DNA of 64,000 nt from Inhella crocodyli (lineage in GTDB: Bacteria > Pseudomonadota > Gammaproteobacteria > Burkholderiales > Burkholderiaceae_C), in NCBI RefSeq assembly GCF_004004565.1, contig NZ_SACM01000005.1, positions 124,001 through 188,000 of the forward strand, read 5' to 3'. The translations under genes were made by a program, and so were the position numbers. Of this stretch, positions 18,544 through 27,667 are shown one piece after another. Position 1 is the stretch's first letter, and each line of letters opens with the position of its first letter. Under the pieces are notes generated by a model. The model saw only the letters and a list, made by a program, of their open reading frames with translations. It made no database searches and was not told where the DNA came from.

Positions 18544-18651
18544 GACAATTCGGTGACGGCGGGCCTGCAGAATCGACACGCTGGCCCGCTGTCCCATTTG
18601 GAACGCCTGCCACCGCAAGCCCTTGCGGTGACGACAACGAATCACACCCCC

Positions 18652-19602
18652 ATGGCCATCGCCCCACCCGACGCCCTGCCCTCGCCGGCCCAGTCCAAAC
18701 TGGCCGAATTCGCGCGGGCCAAGGCCGCCCGAGCCCGCCGCGAACGCGCGATCGAAGGCCTTTTGCTGCTGTGCGCCAGCGTTTCGGTGCTCACCACGCT
18801 GGGCATCGTCTACATCCTGATCCGCGAGTCGGTCAGTTTCTTCGCCCAGGTGCCGATCAAGGACTTCCTGTTCGACACGCAGTGGACCCCGCTCTTTGAC
18901 GACGCGCATTTCGGCATCATGGTGCTGATGTCCGGCACGCTGACGAGCTCCTTCGTCGCGCTGTGCATCGCCATCCCCATGGGCACGGTCATCGCCATCT
19001 ACCTGAGCGAGTTCGCCGGGCACAAGACCCGCGAGACGCTCAAGCCCATGCTGGAGTTGCTGTCGGGCGTGCCGACCATCATCTACGGCTTCTTTGCCCT
19101 GCTGGTGGTCACGCCCCTTCTGCAAAAGGTGTTCCCGGAACTGCCGGGCTTCAACGTGCTGTCGGCCGGCATCGTGATGGGCATCATGATCATTCCCTAC
19201 GTGGCCAGCCTGAGCGAGGACGCCATGCGCGCCGTGCCGATGGCCCTGCGCGAGGGCTCCTACGCCATGGGCGGAACGCGCTTCCAAACCGCCGTCAACG
19301 TCGTGGTGCCGGCCGCCTTCTCGGGCATCGCGTCGGCCTACATCCTGGGCATCAGCCGCGCCGTCGGCGAGACCATGATCCTGGCCGTGGCCGCGGGCAT
19401 GCAGCCCACGCTCAGCTTCAACCCCATGGAGCCGGCCGCCACCATCACCAGCTTCATCGTGCAGGTGGCCATGGGCGACCTGCCCCACGGCTCGATCGGC
19501 TACCAGACCATCTTTGCCGCCGGCCTGTCGCTGATGCTGCTGACCCTGTGCTTCAACATGGCCGGCTACTACCTGCGCAAGAAGTACCGCGAGGCTTACT
19601 GA
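18652..19602 (+). CDS. pstC: phosphate ABC transporter permease PstC
   Basis: Inner-membrane permease subunit that pairs with PstA. The 316-residue protein has six predicted membrane helices and the ABC-contact (EAA) loop LREGSYAMGGTRFQTAVNVVVPAAFSGI. The ATG at 18652 follows a 143-bp gap after pstS. The frame extends upstream to 18553, but those residues are not family-like. The N-terminal 50 residues are a basic cytoplasmic tail. The next gene, pstA, starts one base after its stop. Confidence 0.95.
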   Translation: MAIAPPDALPSPAQSKLAEFARAKAARARRERAIEGLLLLCASVSVLTTLGIVYILIRESVSFFAQVPIKDFLFDTQWTPLFDDAHFGIMVLMSGTLTSSFVALCIAIPMGTVIAIYLSEFAGHKTRETLKPMLELLSGVPTIIYGFFALLVVTPLLQKVFPELPGFNVLSAGIVMGIMIIPYVASLSEDAMRAVPMALREGSYAMGGTRFQTAVNVVVPAAFSGIASAYILGISRAVGETMILAVAAGMQPTLSFNPMEPAATITSFIVQVAMGDLPHGSIGYQTIFAAGLSLMLLTLCFNMAGYYLRKKYREAY

Positions 19603-19603
19603 C

Positions 19604-20539
19604 ATGAACGCCGAAAAGACCTCCGCGCTGCGCGCCATCATCCGCAAGGCGCGCCGCTACGACCTGCTGGTGTCGGCCCTGGGCCTGCTGTTCCTGAGCA
19701 TCGGCATCCTGACCTTGGCCGCCTTGTTCGTGGACATGGCGCTGACCGGCATCCCGCGCCTGACGCCCGAGTTCTTCACGAACTTCCCCTCCCGCCGCCC
19801 GGGCGAGGCGGGCATCTTGTCGAGCTGGGTGGGTTCGCTGCTGGTGATGTTCGTCACGGCTTGCGTCGCCGTGCCGATCGGCATCGCCGGGGCCATCTAC
19901 TTGGAAGAGTACGCCCGCAAGAACTGGTTCACGGCCGTCATCGAGATCAACATCACCAACCTGGCCGGTGTGCCCTCGATCATTTACGGCCTGCTGGCCC
20001 TGGGACTGTTTGTCTACACCTTCAAGCTCGGCCAGTCGATCTTGACCGCCGGCCTGACCCTGGCGCTGCTGATCTTGCCCATCGTGATCACCGCCACCCG
20101 CGAAGCGCTGCGTTCCATCCCGCAGCACATCCGCGAGGCCGCCTATGCCTGCGGGGCCTCACAGTGGCAGGTGGTCAACGACCACTTGGTCAAGTACTCG
20201 ATGCCCGGCATCCTGACCGGCGTGATCATCGGCATGAGCCGCGCCATCGGCGAAACGGCGCCCATCATCACCATCGGCGCGCTGACCTTCATCGCCTTCC
20301 TGCCGCCGGCACCGGGCCAAATCAACATCGAAACCGGCGCCGCCGCCGGCCTGTTCGATTGGCTGTGGTCGCCCTTCACGGTCATGCCGATCCAGATCTT
20401 CAACTGGACCAGCCGCCCCGACCCGCGCTTCCACGAGAACGCCGCCGCCGCGAGCTTCGTGCTGGTGCTCATGACGCTGTCCATGAACGCCTTGGCGATC
20501 TGGCTGCGCTACCGCCTCCGCAAGAACATCAAGTGGTAG
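19604..20539 (+). CDS. pstA: phosphate ABC transporter permease PstA
   Basis: A 311-residue permease with six membrane helices. The EAA loop IREAAYACGASQWQVVNDHLVKYSMPGILTG and the substrate-channel segment GVPSIIYGLLALGLFV are present. It forms the channel with PstC. It is tightly coupled to pstC (1-bp gap) and separated from pstB by 83 bp that carry a large GC hairpin. Confidence 0.95.
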   Translation: MNAEKTSALRAIIRKARRYDLLVSALGLLFLSIGILTLAALFVDMALTGIPRLTPEFFTNFPSRRPGEAGILSSWVGSLLVMFVTACVAVPIGIAGAIYLEEYARKNWFTAVIEINITNLAGVPSIIYGLLALGLFVYTFKLGQSILTAGLTLALLILPIVITATREALRSIPQHIREAAYACGASQWQVVNDHLVKYSMPGILTGVIIGMSRAIGETAPIITIGALTFIAFLPPAPGQINIETGAAAGLFDWLWSPFTVMPIQIFNWTSRPDPRFHENAAAASFVLVLMTLSMNALAIWLRYRLRKNIKW

Positions 20540-20574
20540 GAACGCCGCCCCCAGTCTCACTTTGATCGCCACCC

Positions 20575-20600
20575 CCCGAGGGGGCCTTCGGGCCCTCGGG
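20575..20600. repeat. GC-rich hairpin with TTCG loop between pstA and pstB
   Basis: A CCCGAG/CTCGGG outer stem and a GGCC/GGCC inner stem surround a TTCG tetraloop, with a two-base GG bulge. It resembles the extragenic palindromes common in Burkholderiales intergenic regions. Within the pst operon it may stabilise or end part of the transcript. Confidence 0.6.
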
Positions 20601-20622
20601 ACGGCCCAACGGACCCTAGACC

Positions 20623-21417
20623 ATGCCCTCCACCATCACCCTGCCCCAGAACCCGCCTCCTTTGAAGGCGGAGGCCAAGAGCCTGGACTTCTACTACGGC
20701 GACTTCAAAGCGCTCAAGGGCGTGTCGATGCCCGTGTACGAGAACAAGGTCACCGCCCTGATCGGCCCCAGCGGCTGCGGCAAGAGCACCTTCTTGCGCT
20801 GTTTCAACCGCATGCACGACCTCTACCCGGGGCACCGCTACGACGGAAAGATCGAGCTCTACCCCGACAACGTCGACCTGCTGGACAAGCAGGTGGACCC
20901 CATCGAGGTGCGCATGCGCATCAGCATGGTGTTCCAGAAGCCCAACCCCTTCCCGAAGTCGATCTTCGAGAACGTGGCCTACGGCCTGAAGGTGCGCGGT
21001 GAAAAGAACCGCACCGTGCTGGAAGACAAGGTTGAGGTGGCCCTCAAGGGCGCCGCGCTGTGGAACGAGGTCAAAGACCGCCTGGACGACCTGGCGGTGA
21101 ACCTGTCGGGCGGCCAGCAGCAGCGCCTGTGCATCGCCCGTGCCCTGGCCACCGACCCGGAAATCATCCTGTTCGACGAGCCCACCTCGGCCCTCGACCC
21201 CATCGCCACGGGCTCCATCGAAGAGCTGGTGGGCGAGATCAAGCACAAGGTCTCGATCCTCATCGTGACCCACAACATGCAGCAAGCCGCCCGCGTGAGC
21301 GACTTCACCGCCTACATGTACCTGGGCGAGTTGATGGAGTTCGGCGAAACCAACGACATCTTCATGAAGCCCAAGCGCAAAGAGACCGAGGACTACATCA
21401 CCGGACGTTTCGGTTGA
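20623..21417 (+). CDS. pstB: phosphate ABC transporter ATP-binding protein
   Basis: ATPase of the Pst transporter. The 264-residue protein has Walker [10 protein letters not shown] near residue 50, the Q-loop [12 protein letters not shown], the signature NLSGGQQQR, Walker [13 protein letters not shown] and the switch histidine in IVTHNMQQA. It is complete by length. It follows pstA after the GC hairpin and precedes phoU by 13 bp. Confidence 0.97.
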   Translation: MPSTITLPQNPPPLKAEAKSLDFYYGDFKALKGVSMPVYENKVTALIGPSGCGKSTFLRCFNRMHDLYPGHRYDGKIELYPDNVDLLDKQVDPIEVRMRISMVFQKPNPFPKSIFENVAYGLKVRGEKNRTVLEDKVEVALKGAALWNEVKDRLDDLAVNLSGGQQQRLCIARALATDPEIILFDEPTSALDPIATGSIEELVGEIKHKVSILIVTHNMQQAARVSDFTAYMYLGELMEFGETNDIFMKPKRKETEDYITGRFG

Positions 21418-21430
21418 CCAGGAGCACCCC

Positions 21431-22135
21431 ATGAGCGACAAACACCTTTCGACCCAGTTCGACACCGAGCTGAGCGCCATCTCCACCCGTGTCTTGGAAA
21501 TGGGCGGTTTGGTGGAGCAGCAAGTGGCCGCCGCCGTCGAGGCCCTGGGCAACTTCAGCGAAGCCATGGCCACGCAGGTCCTCAAGACCGAAGAGCGCGT
21601 CAACCAGATCGAGCTCGAAATCGACCGCGAGCTCTCGGGCATCATCGCCCGCCGCCAGCCCACGGCGCGCGACCTGCGCCTGCTGATCGGGGTGTCGAAA
21701 ACCATCGGTAACCTGGAACGCGTCGGCGACGAAGCCGCCCGCATCGCGCGCATCACGCACCGACTCATCAGCAACGGCACCCACGGCCGCCTGTTCCCCA
21801 CGACGCAAATGGGCTCCGAGGCCACCCTGGCCAACGCCTCGCTGCGCCGTGCGCTCGACGCCTTTGCCCGCTTGGACGTGAACCTGGCGATGCAGGTCAT
21901 CAAGCAGGACAACGAGATCGACGCCGAGTTCGACGGCCTGATGCGCAAACTGGTCACCTACATGATGGAAGACCCCCGCACCATCAGCGCCTCCATCGAC
22001 CTGGTGTTCGTCGCCAAGTCCTTGGAGCGCGTGGGCGACCACGCCAAGAACCTGGCCGAGCAGGTGATCTACATCGTCAAAGGCGCCGACGTGCGGCACA
22101 CGCCGCCCGAAGGCCTGGAGTCGGCCGTCAGCTGA
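21431..22135 (+). CDS. phoU: phosphate signalling regulator PhoU
   Basis: PhoU links the Pst transporter state to the PhoR kinase and represses the Pho regulon when phosphate is plentiful. The 234-residue all-helical protein has two PhoU repeats, with the family's E/D-rich metal-binding motifs seen in RVGDEAARIARI and its second-half equivalent RVGDHAKNLAEQVIY. An AGGAG site lies upstream. phoB follows after 44 bp. Confidence 0.96.
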   Translation: MSDKHLSTQFDTELSAISTRVLEMGGLVEQQVAAAVEALGNFSEAMATQVLKTEERVNQIELEIDRELSGIIARRQPTARDLRLLIGVSKTIGNLERVGDEAARIARITHRLISNGTHGRLFPTTQMGSEATLANASLRRALDAFARLDVNLAMQVIKQDNEIDAEFDGLMRKLVTYMMEDPRTISASIDLVFVAKSLERVGDHAKNLAEQVIYIVKGADVRHTPPEGLESAVS

Positions 22136-22179
22136 TGCCCCGGCCCCGGCAAGGGGCCCTTCCAACGAAAGCAAACACC

Positions 22180-22872
22180 ATGGGACGCGTCCTCGTCGTG
22201 GAAGACGAGCTGGCGATAGCGGAGCTCATTGCCCTGCACCTTCGCCATGAGGGGCACCAGCCCCGCATGGCCGCCAGCGCAGCGGAGGCCTTGGCCGCCG
22301 TGACCGAACAACTGCCGGACCTCGTGATCCTGGACTGGATGCTGCCCGGCGACCCGGGCACCACCCTGCTGCAACGCTGGCGGCAGGACCCGCGCACCAA
22401 GACCCTGCCGGTCATCATGCTCACGGCCCGGGTGCAGGAGAGCGACAAGATTCGCGGGCTGGACGCCGGGGCCGACGACTACCTGACCAAACCTTTCTCG
22501 CCGGGTGAGTTGATGGCCCGCGTGCGCGCCCTGCTGCGGCGGCGCGCGCCCGAAGCCCTGGAAGCCGCTTTGCAAATCGGGCCGCTGCGCCTGGACCCGG
22601 CGGCACGCCGTGTCTACCACCTGGAGACCGAGCTGCACTTGGGCCCGACCGAGTTCCGCCTGCTGCGCTTCATGATGAGCCACCCCGAGCGCGTGCACAC
22701 CCGCGCCCAGTTGCTGGACAAGGTCTGGGGCGATCACGTGTTCATCGAAGAACGCACGGTGGACGTGCACATCAAGCGCTTGCGCGACGCCCTGTCGCCG
22801 GCCGGCTGCGCCGAGCTGATCGAAACCGTCCGCGGCTCTGGCTATCGCCTGAGCCAATCGCAAGCCGGCTGA
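22180..22872 (+). CDS. phoB: phosphate regulon response regulator PhoB
   Basis: Transcription factor that binds the Pho boxes described here once phosphorylated by PhoR. The 230-residue protein has an intact receiver: acidic pair in VVEDE, phospho-acceptor Asp in LVILDWMLPG, and the KPF lysine. Its winged-helix domain carries GPTEFRLLRFMM and RTVDVHIKRLRDAL. ATG at 22180 gives the usual N-terminus. It differs from the degenerate paralogue at 16771, which lacks all receiver residues. Confidence 0.96.
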   Translation: MGRVLVVEDELAIAELIALHLRHEGHQPRMAASAAEALAAVTEQLPDLVILDWMLPGDPGTTLLQRWRQDPRTKTLPVIMLTARVQESDKIRGLDAGADDYLTKPFSPGELMARVRALLRRRAPEALEAALQIGPLRLDPAARRVYHLETELHLGPTEFRLLRFMMSHPERVHTRAQLLDKVWGDHVFIEERTVDVHIKRLRDALSPAGCAELIETVRGSGYRLSQSQAG

Positions 22873-22877
22873 GCCCC

Positions 22878-24116
22878 ATGGAATGGCTCGGTTGGAGCGT
22901 GGCTTTGGCGGCCGGCGCGGGCAGCGCCTGGGCGCTCGAGCGCTGGCGCTTGCATCGCCTGCTGCGCTGGGTGGGGCGCGACCCAGCCTCGCCAGCGCCG
23001 GCCCTGCACGGTGCGCACGGCGAGCTGGCCTACCGCATCGAGAAGGCGCTGCGCGTGCGCGAGTCGCGCGCCCAGCGCGAGCGGCAACGGCGCGAACAGT
23101 TCCTGCAAGCCCTGGAGGCCTACCCCAACGGCCTGGTGCTGCTGGACGCCGAGGACCAGATCCAATGGCTCAACCCGGTGGCGGGCGAGCACCTGGGCCT
23201 GGACCTGCGCCGCGACCTGCAACAGAACGTCCGCAACCTGGTGCGCGCGCCCGCCTTTGTCGAACTGCTGGCGCGACCCGACCGCGAGGGCCAAGCCTTG
23301 ATCGCCTTGCACCAAGGCGAACTCAAGCTGGCGGTGTCGCTGCGCCGTTATGGCGACGACGGCCGGGGCGCGATGAGCCTGCTCGTGTCGCGCGACGTCA
23401 CGGAATCGGCCCGCATGGAACGCATGCGGCGCGACTTCGTGGCCAACGTCTCGCACGAGATCCGCAGCCCACTGACGGTGCTCAGCGGCTTCCTAGAGAG
23501 CTTGCAGCAGTTGCCCCTGGATCCCGACGAACAACGGCACATCCATGGCCTGATGCAGCAGCAGACACAGCGCATGCAAGCCCTGGTGACCGACTTGCTG
23601 ACCTTGGCCCAGCTGGAGGGCAGCCCACTGCCGGTCGCTGAAACCCGGTTCGCCCTGCGCCCCTTGTTGGAACGGCTTCTGGCCGACGCAAGGGCACTGG
23701 ACGAAGGGCGGCACCCCATCGAGGCCGAGGGCTTGGACGAGGCCGAAGGCTGGCAGATGGCCGGGCCCGAAGGCGAGTGGCACAGCGCCTTCGGCAACCT
23801 CGTCTCCAACGCGCTGCGCTACACGCCCCCCGGCGGCCGCGTGCGCCTGCAGTGGCGTGCGCTGGCACAAGGCGGCGGCGAGTTCGCCGTCCACGACGAG
23901 GGCGTGGGCATCGCGGCCGAGCACCTGCCGCGGTTGACCGAGCGCTTCTACCGCGTGGATGCCAGCCGCTCCCGCGGCACCGGTGGCACCGGCCTGGGCC
24001 TGGCCATCGTCAAGCACGTGCTGCAGCGCCACGGGGCCGAGTTGGACATCCAGTCGCAACCCGGTGTGGGCAGCCGATTTGCCATCCGCGTGCCCGCCAG
24101 TCAGCTTCAACGCTGA
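22878..24116 (+). CDS. phoR: phosphate regulon sensor histidine kinase PhoR
   Basis: A 412-residue inner-membrane kinase/phosphatase of PhoB. It has a short hydrophobic N-terminus, a PAS-like region near residues 85-170 (PNGLVLLDAEDQIQWLNP), the H-box VSHEIRSPLTVLSGF with the phospho-accepting His, and the ATP-binding N, G1 and G2 boxes (NLVSNALRY, DEGVGI, GTGLGLAIVKHV). It starts 5 bp after phoB and ends the operon at a strong hairpin. Confidence 0.96.
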   Translation: MEWLGWSVALAAGAGSAWALERWRLHRLLRWVGRDPASPAPALHGAHGELAYRIEKALRVRESRAQRERQRREQFLQALEAYPNGLVLLDAEDQIQWLNPVAGEHLGLDLRRDLQQNVRNLVRAPAFVELLARPDREGQALIALHQGELKLAVSLRRYGDDGRGAMSLLVSRDVTESARMERMRRDFVANVSHEIRSPLTVLSGFLESLQQLPLDPDEQRHIHGLMQQQTQRMQALVTDLLTLAQLEGSPLPVAETRFALRPLLERLLADARALDEGRHPIEAEGLDEAEGWQMAGPEGEWHSAFGNLVSNALRYTPPGGRVRLQWRALAQGGGEFAVHDEGVGIAAEHLPRLTERFYRVDASRSRGTGGTGLGLAIVKHVLQRHGAELDIQSQPGVGSRFAIRVPASQLQR

Positions 24117-24127
24117 GCGCCCAAGAA

Positions 24128-24161
24128 AAAGCCCCGCCCGAGCCAAGCTCGGCGGGGCTTT
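24128..24161. terminator. bidirectional terminator between phoR and icd
   Basis: A stem of about 15 bp, AAAGCCCCGCCCGAGC against GCTCGGCGGGGCTTT with one bulged base and a CAA loop. An A run lies on the left, which becomes a T run on the minus strand. It separates convergent transcripts. Confidence 0.88.
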
Positions 24162-24181
24162 GCTTCTGGCGGGGCCAGGGC

Positions 24182-25435
24182 TTACATGTGGTCGATCATG
24201 ACCTGGCCGAAGCCCGAGCACGACACCTGCGTCGCGCCTTCCATCAGGCGGGCGAAGTCGTATGTGACCTTCTTGCTCAGGATGGCCTTTTCCATCGCGC
24301 TGATGATGGTGTCGGCGGCTTCCGTCCAGCCCATGTGGCGCAGCATCATTTCGGCCGAGAGGATTTCGGAACCGGGGTTCACGTAGTCCTTGCCGGCGTA
24401 CTTCGGCGCGGTGCCGTGCGTGGCTTCGAACATGGCGATGGAGTCGCTCAGGTTCGCGCCCGGGGCGATGCCGATGCCGCCCACTTGCGCGGCCAGGGCG
24501 TCGGAGATGTAGTCACCGTTCAGGTTCAGCGTGGCGATCACGCTGTACTCGGCCGGGCGCAGGATGATCTGCTGCAAGAAGGCGTCGGCGATGGAATCCT
24601 TGACGGTGATTTCCTTGCCGGTCTTCGGATTCTTGAACTTGCACCACGGGCCGCCGTCGATCAGCTCAGCGCCGAACTCCTTCTGCGCCAGGGCGTAGGC
24701 CCAGTCGCGGAAGCCGCCTTCGGTGAACTTCATGATGTTGCCCTTGTGCACGATGGTCACGCTGGGCTTGTCGTTGTCGATCGCGTACTGGATGGCCTTG
24801 CGCACCAGGCGCTCGGTGCCCTCTTGGCTGACCGGCTTGATGCCGATGCCCGAGCTTTCCGGGAAGCGGATCTTCTTGACACCGAACTCGGTCTGCAGAA
24901 AGCCGATCAGCTTCTTGGCCTTGTCGCTGCGGGCTTCGAACTCGATGCCGGCGTAGATGTCTTCCGAGTTCTCGCGGAAGATGACCATGTCCACCTTGTG
25001 CGGCTCTTTGACCGGGCTGGGCACGCCGTCGAAGTACTGCACGGGGCGCAGGCACACGTACAGGTCGAGCTCTTGGCGCAGGGCCACGTTCAGCGAACGG
25101 ATGCCGCCGCCCACGGGCGTGGTCAGCGGGCCCTTGATCGACACCACGTAGTCCTTCAGGACTTGCAGGGTTTCTTCCGGCAGCCAGACGTCGGGACCGT
25201 AGACCTTGGTCGACTTCTCGCCGGCGTAGATCTCCATCCAGTGGATCTTCTTGGCGCCGCCGTAGGCCTTGGCCACAGCCGCGTCCACCACCTTGATCAT
25301 CACGGGGGTGATGTCAAAACCGGTGCCATCGCCCTCGATGTACGGAATGATGGGGTTGTTCGGGACGTTGAGCGAGAAGTCGGCGTTGACCGTGATCTTC
25401 TGGCCGCCTTCGGGCACTTTGATGTGCTGGTACAT
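24182..25435 (-). CDS. icd: NADP-dependent isocitrate dehydrogenase
   Basis: TCA-cycle enzyme converting isocitrate to 2-oxoglutarate. The 417-residue protein is of the E. coli Icd type. The substrate loop has the regulatory serine region [15 protein letters not shown], and the NADP site has [22 protein letters not shown] at 25435 is chosen over an upstream extension that is not family-like. A minus-strand TAGAAT lies about 45 bp upstream, inside the end of the neighbouring gene. Confidence 0.97.
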   Translation of the reverse strand: MYQHIKVPEGGQKITVNADFSLNVPNNPIIPYIEGDGTGFDITPVMIKVVDAAVAKAYGGAKKIHWMEIYAGEKSTKVYGPDVWLPEETLQVLKDYVVSIKGPLTTPVGGGIRSLNVALRQELDLYVCLRPVQYFDGVPSPVKEPHKVDMVIFRENSEDIYAGIEFEARSDKAKKLIGFLQTEFGVKKIRFPESSGIGIKPVSQEGTERLVRKAIQYAIDNDKPSVTIVHKGNIMKFTEGGFRDWAYALAQKEFGAELIDGGPWCKFKNPKTGKEITVKDSIADAFLQQIILRPAEYSVIATLNLNGDYISDALAAQVGGIGIAPGANLSDSIAMFEATHGTAPKYAGKDYVNPGSEILSAEMMLRHMGWTEAADTIISAMEKAILSKKVTYDFARLMEGATQVSCSGFGQVMIDHM

Positions 25436-25479
25436 GGATGGACGCTCCAAGCGCGGGTGGGAAAACAATTAGACGCGGG

Positions 25480-25485
25480 ATTCTA
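25480..25485 (-). promoter_or_regulatory. -10-like TAGAAT before icd
   Basis: CCTAGAATC on the minus strand overlaps the stop of the TauE/SafE-like gene and predicts a leader of about 38 bases. No good -35 is seen. Confidence 0.35.
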
Positions 25486-26136
25486 GGTACACCAGGCGAC
25501 GACTTGCGCCCAAAGCCCATGGCCCAAGGCCCAGGCGGAACCGGCGACCAGCATGAGTCCGGCCAAGCGCGGCGCCCACAAGGTGCCATCGCGCCGGGCC
25601 ACGAGGCGGCGCAGCGCCACCGGGGCCAGCACGAGCCCAGGGCTCGAGGCCAGCGCAAAAGTTGCCATGGCCGAAGCCCCACCCCAGGGGGTGTTCGCCA
25701 GCGCGGCCACGAGCAGGCTGCCCTGCAGGACCCCACAGGGCCAGGCGAACCACAACAGGCCGCTGCCGGCGGCCCGCGACCATCGCACGGGGGCGCCGCT
25801 GGGGCCGCTGCCATGCCGCCCCAACCAGCCTGGCCACTGCGCCCGCACCAGCAACCACAGGCCCAAGCCCAACAGGGCCACCTGCAGGAGGGTCCACAAG
25901 GGACGCAGGGCGCTGCTCCACTGGCTGGCCTCGCGCAACAGGCCCATGCTGGCGGCCGCCACCGCTCCGGCCGCGGCATAACCCAAGACGCGGCCCACCT
26001 GGAACGCGGCCACCGACCCAGGCCGATCGCCCCCGCCTGCCACCGCGGCGCAGGGGGCGCCGCACATCAACGCGCAATGCGGCACGCTGGCCAATCCCAT
26101 CAGGCCCAGGGTGCCGGTCAGCGCGAGGTCGAGCAT
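25483..26136 (-). CDS. TauE/SafE-UreH_2-like membrane protein
   Basis: A 217-residue protein with about six hydrophobic segments. It has the HCALMCGAPCAA motif near the N-terminus typical of the UreH_2/heavy-metal-transport branch of the TauE/SafE group. Genes of this type often accompany cbb3 oxidase and hemN, where a role in copper handling for oxidase assembly has been suggested. Its ATG overlaps the hemN stop by one base, so it is translated with hemN. The substrate is not known. Confidence 0.75.
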   Translation of the reverse strand: MLDLALTGTLGLMGLASVPHCALMCGAPCAAVAGGGDRPGSVAAFQVGRVLGYAAAGAVAAASMGLLREASQWSSALRPLWTLLQVALLGLGLWLLVRAQWPGWLGRHGSGPSGAPVRWSRAAGSGLLWFAWPCGVLQGSLLVAALANTPWGGASAMATFALASSPGLVLAPVALRRLVARRDGTLWAPRLAGLMLVAGSAWALGHGLWAQVVAWCT

Positions 26137-27581
26137 CAGATGATTTTGGAATACCGCTCGCGGGCCCGGTCGGCTTGCAGGTGGCGGTCGAACACGGCAG
26201 CCACCGAGCGCACGAAGAACCAGCCCAGGGGCGTGACGTCCACCGCCTGGTCGCTGATCTGCACCAGCCCATCGGCCGCCTGCGAGGCCAGGGCCTCCAG
26301 CTCCTGCGCGAAGTAGACCTTCGGGTCGATCAGGTGCGCATCGGCCAGGGCCTGGAAGTCAAGGCGCCCCTGGCACATGAGCGCCATGATGGCGCTGCGC
26401 CGCACCAGGTCGTCCCGGGTGGAAGCAATGCCCCGCACCACCGGCCATTGGCCCTGGGCCAGGGCGTCGGCGTACTCCTCGATGGTCTTGGCGTTCTGGG
26501 CAAAGGTCGGGCCCACGCGGCTGATGGCCGACACGCCCAGCCCGATGAGATCGCCATCCGGCTGCACGGTGTAACCCTGGAAGTTCCGGTGCAAGCGGCC
26601 TTGGCGCTTGGCCTGCGCCAGGGCATCGCCCGGCAAGGCGAAGTGGTCCATGCCGATGTGCTCGTAGCCGGCCGCCAAGAAGGCGGCGATGGCGTCGGCG
26701 TGCAGTTGCAAGCGCACGTCGGCCGCCGGGATGTCGGTGGTGTGGATGCGGCGTTGCGCCTTGAAGCGGGTGGGCAGGTGGGCGTAGGCGTACAGGGCGA
26801 TCCGGTCCGGCCGCAGTTGCACCACCTGGGCCAGGGTCTTGGCAAAGCTCTGCGCGGTTTGCAGGGGCAGGCCGCAAATCAGGTCCATGTTGACGGAGGC
26901 GAAACCCAGCTCCCGCGCATCGCGCATCAGCTGGGCCACCTGCTCGAAGGGCTGCACCCGGTGCACGGCCTGCTGCACCTTGGGGTCGAAATCCTGCACG
27001 CCATAGCTGATGCGGTTGAACCCCAGCGACTGCAAATGCGCCAAGCGCGCGCGGGTCACGGTGCGCGGGTCGATCTCGATGGACGCCTCGATCCCGGGCA
27101 ACCACTCAAAGGCATCGCGCAGGCGAGCCGCCAACTGCGAGAGCTCGTCGTCGCTCAGGAACGTGGGGGTGCCACCCCCGAAGTGCAACTGCGACACCGC
27201 AGCGCGCGAGCCCAGGTTGCGGGTCCACAGGTCGATTTCGGCATCCAGCAACTTCAAGTACTCGGCGCCGCGCTCGTGGTGCTTGGTGACGATCTTGTTG
27301 CAGGCGCAGTAGTAGCAAAGCGACTCGCAGAAGGGCACGTGCACGTAAACCGACAGCGGCGCCACCTTGCCCGGCCCCTGCGCCCGCTGCACCAAGGCCT
27401 GCAGGTGTTGCTCTGGCCCGTGGGCCTCGACGAAACGATCGGCTGTGGGGTAGCTGGTGTAACGAGGCCCTGCACTGCCCAAGCGGTCCAACAGGGCCGG
27501 CGGCAGGAATTGCACCGGGGCGCCGGGTTCGAACGGGGCGCGGGAGGTCTGCGTGGGCGCGGAAAGGGGCTGCGTGCTCAT
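26136..27581 (-). CDS. hemN: oxygen-independent coproporphyrinogen III oxidase
   Basis: Radical SAM enzyme that decarboxylates coproporphyrinogen III to protoporphyrinogen IX without oxygen, supplying haem under microaerobic conditions. The 481-residue protein has the cluster motif with cysteines in PFCESLCYYCACN, then FGGGTPTFL and the C-terminal HemN domain. Residues RYTSYPTADRF near the N-terminus are diagnostic of HemN rather than HemW. It is divergent from fnr, with an FNR-like box in the gap. Confidence 0.95.
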   Translation of the reverse strand: MSTQPLSAPTQTSRAPFEPGAPVQFLPPALLDRLGSAGPRYTSYPTADRFVEAHGPEQHLQALVQRAQGPGKVAPLSVYVHVPFCESLCYYCACNKIVTKHHERGAEYLKLLDAEIDLWTRNLGSRAAVSQLHFGGGTPTFLSDDELSQLAARLRDAFEWLPGIEASIEIDPRTVTRARLAHLQSLGFNRISYGVQDFDPKVQQAVHRVQPFEQVAQLMRDARELGFASVNMDLICGLPLQTAQSFAKTLAQVVQLRPDRIALYAYAHLPTRFKAQRRIHTTDIPAADVRLQLHADAIAAFLAAGYEHIGMDHFALPGDALAQAKRQGRLHRNFQGYTVQPDGDLIGLGVSAISRVGPTFAQNAKTIEEYADALAQGQWPVVRGIASTRDDLVRRSAIMALMCQGRLDFQALADAHLIDPKVYFAQELEALASQAADGLVQISDQAVDVTPLGWFFVRSVAAVFDRHLQADRARERYSKII

Positions 27582-27615
27582 GGCGGCATCCTGCCGAAAA
27601 CCCCAAACTGGCACC

Positions 27616-27629
27616 TTGATCTTCCGCAA
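27616..27629. promoter_or_regulatory. FNR/ANR-like box between hemN and fnr
   Basis: TTGATCTTCCGCAA keeps one perfect half site (TTGAT) and a weaker second half (CGCAA for ATCAA). Its centre is about 41 bp from the hemN start and 45 bp from the fnr start, so it could serve hemN activation and fnr autoregulation. Confidence 0.5.
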
Positions 27630-27667
27630 GGGAGCCTGTCAGGCTGGCGCCAGTCAGACGTTGCAGA

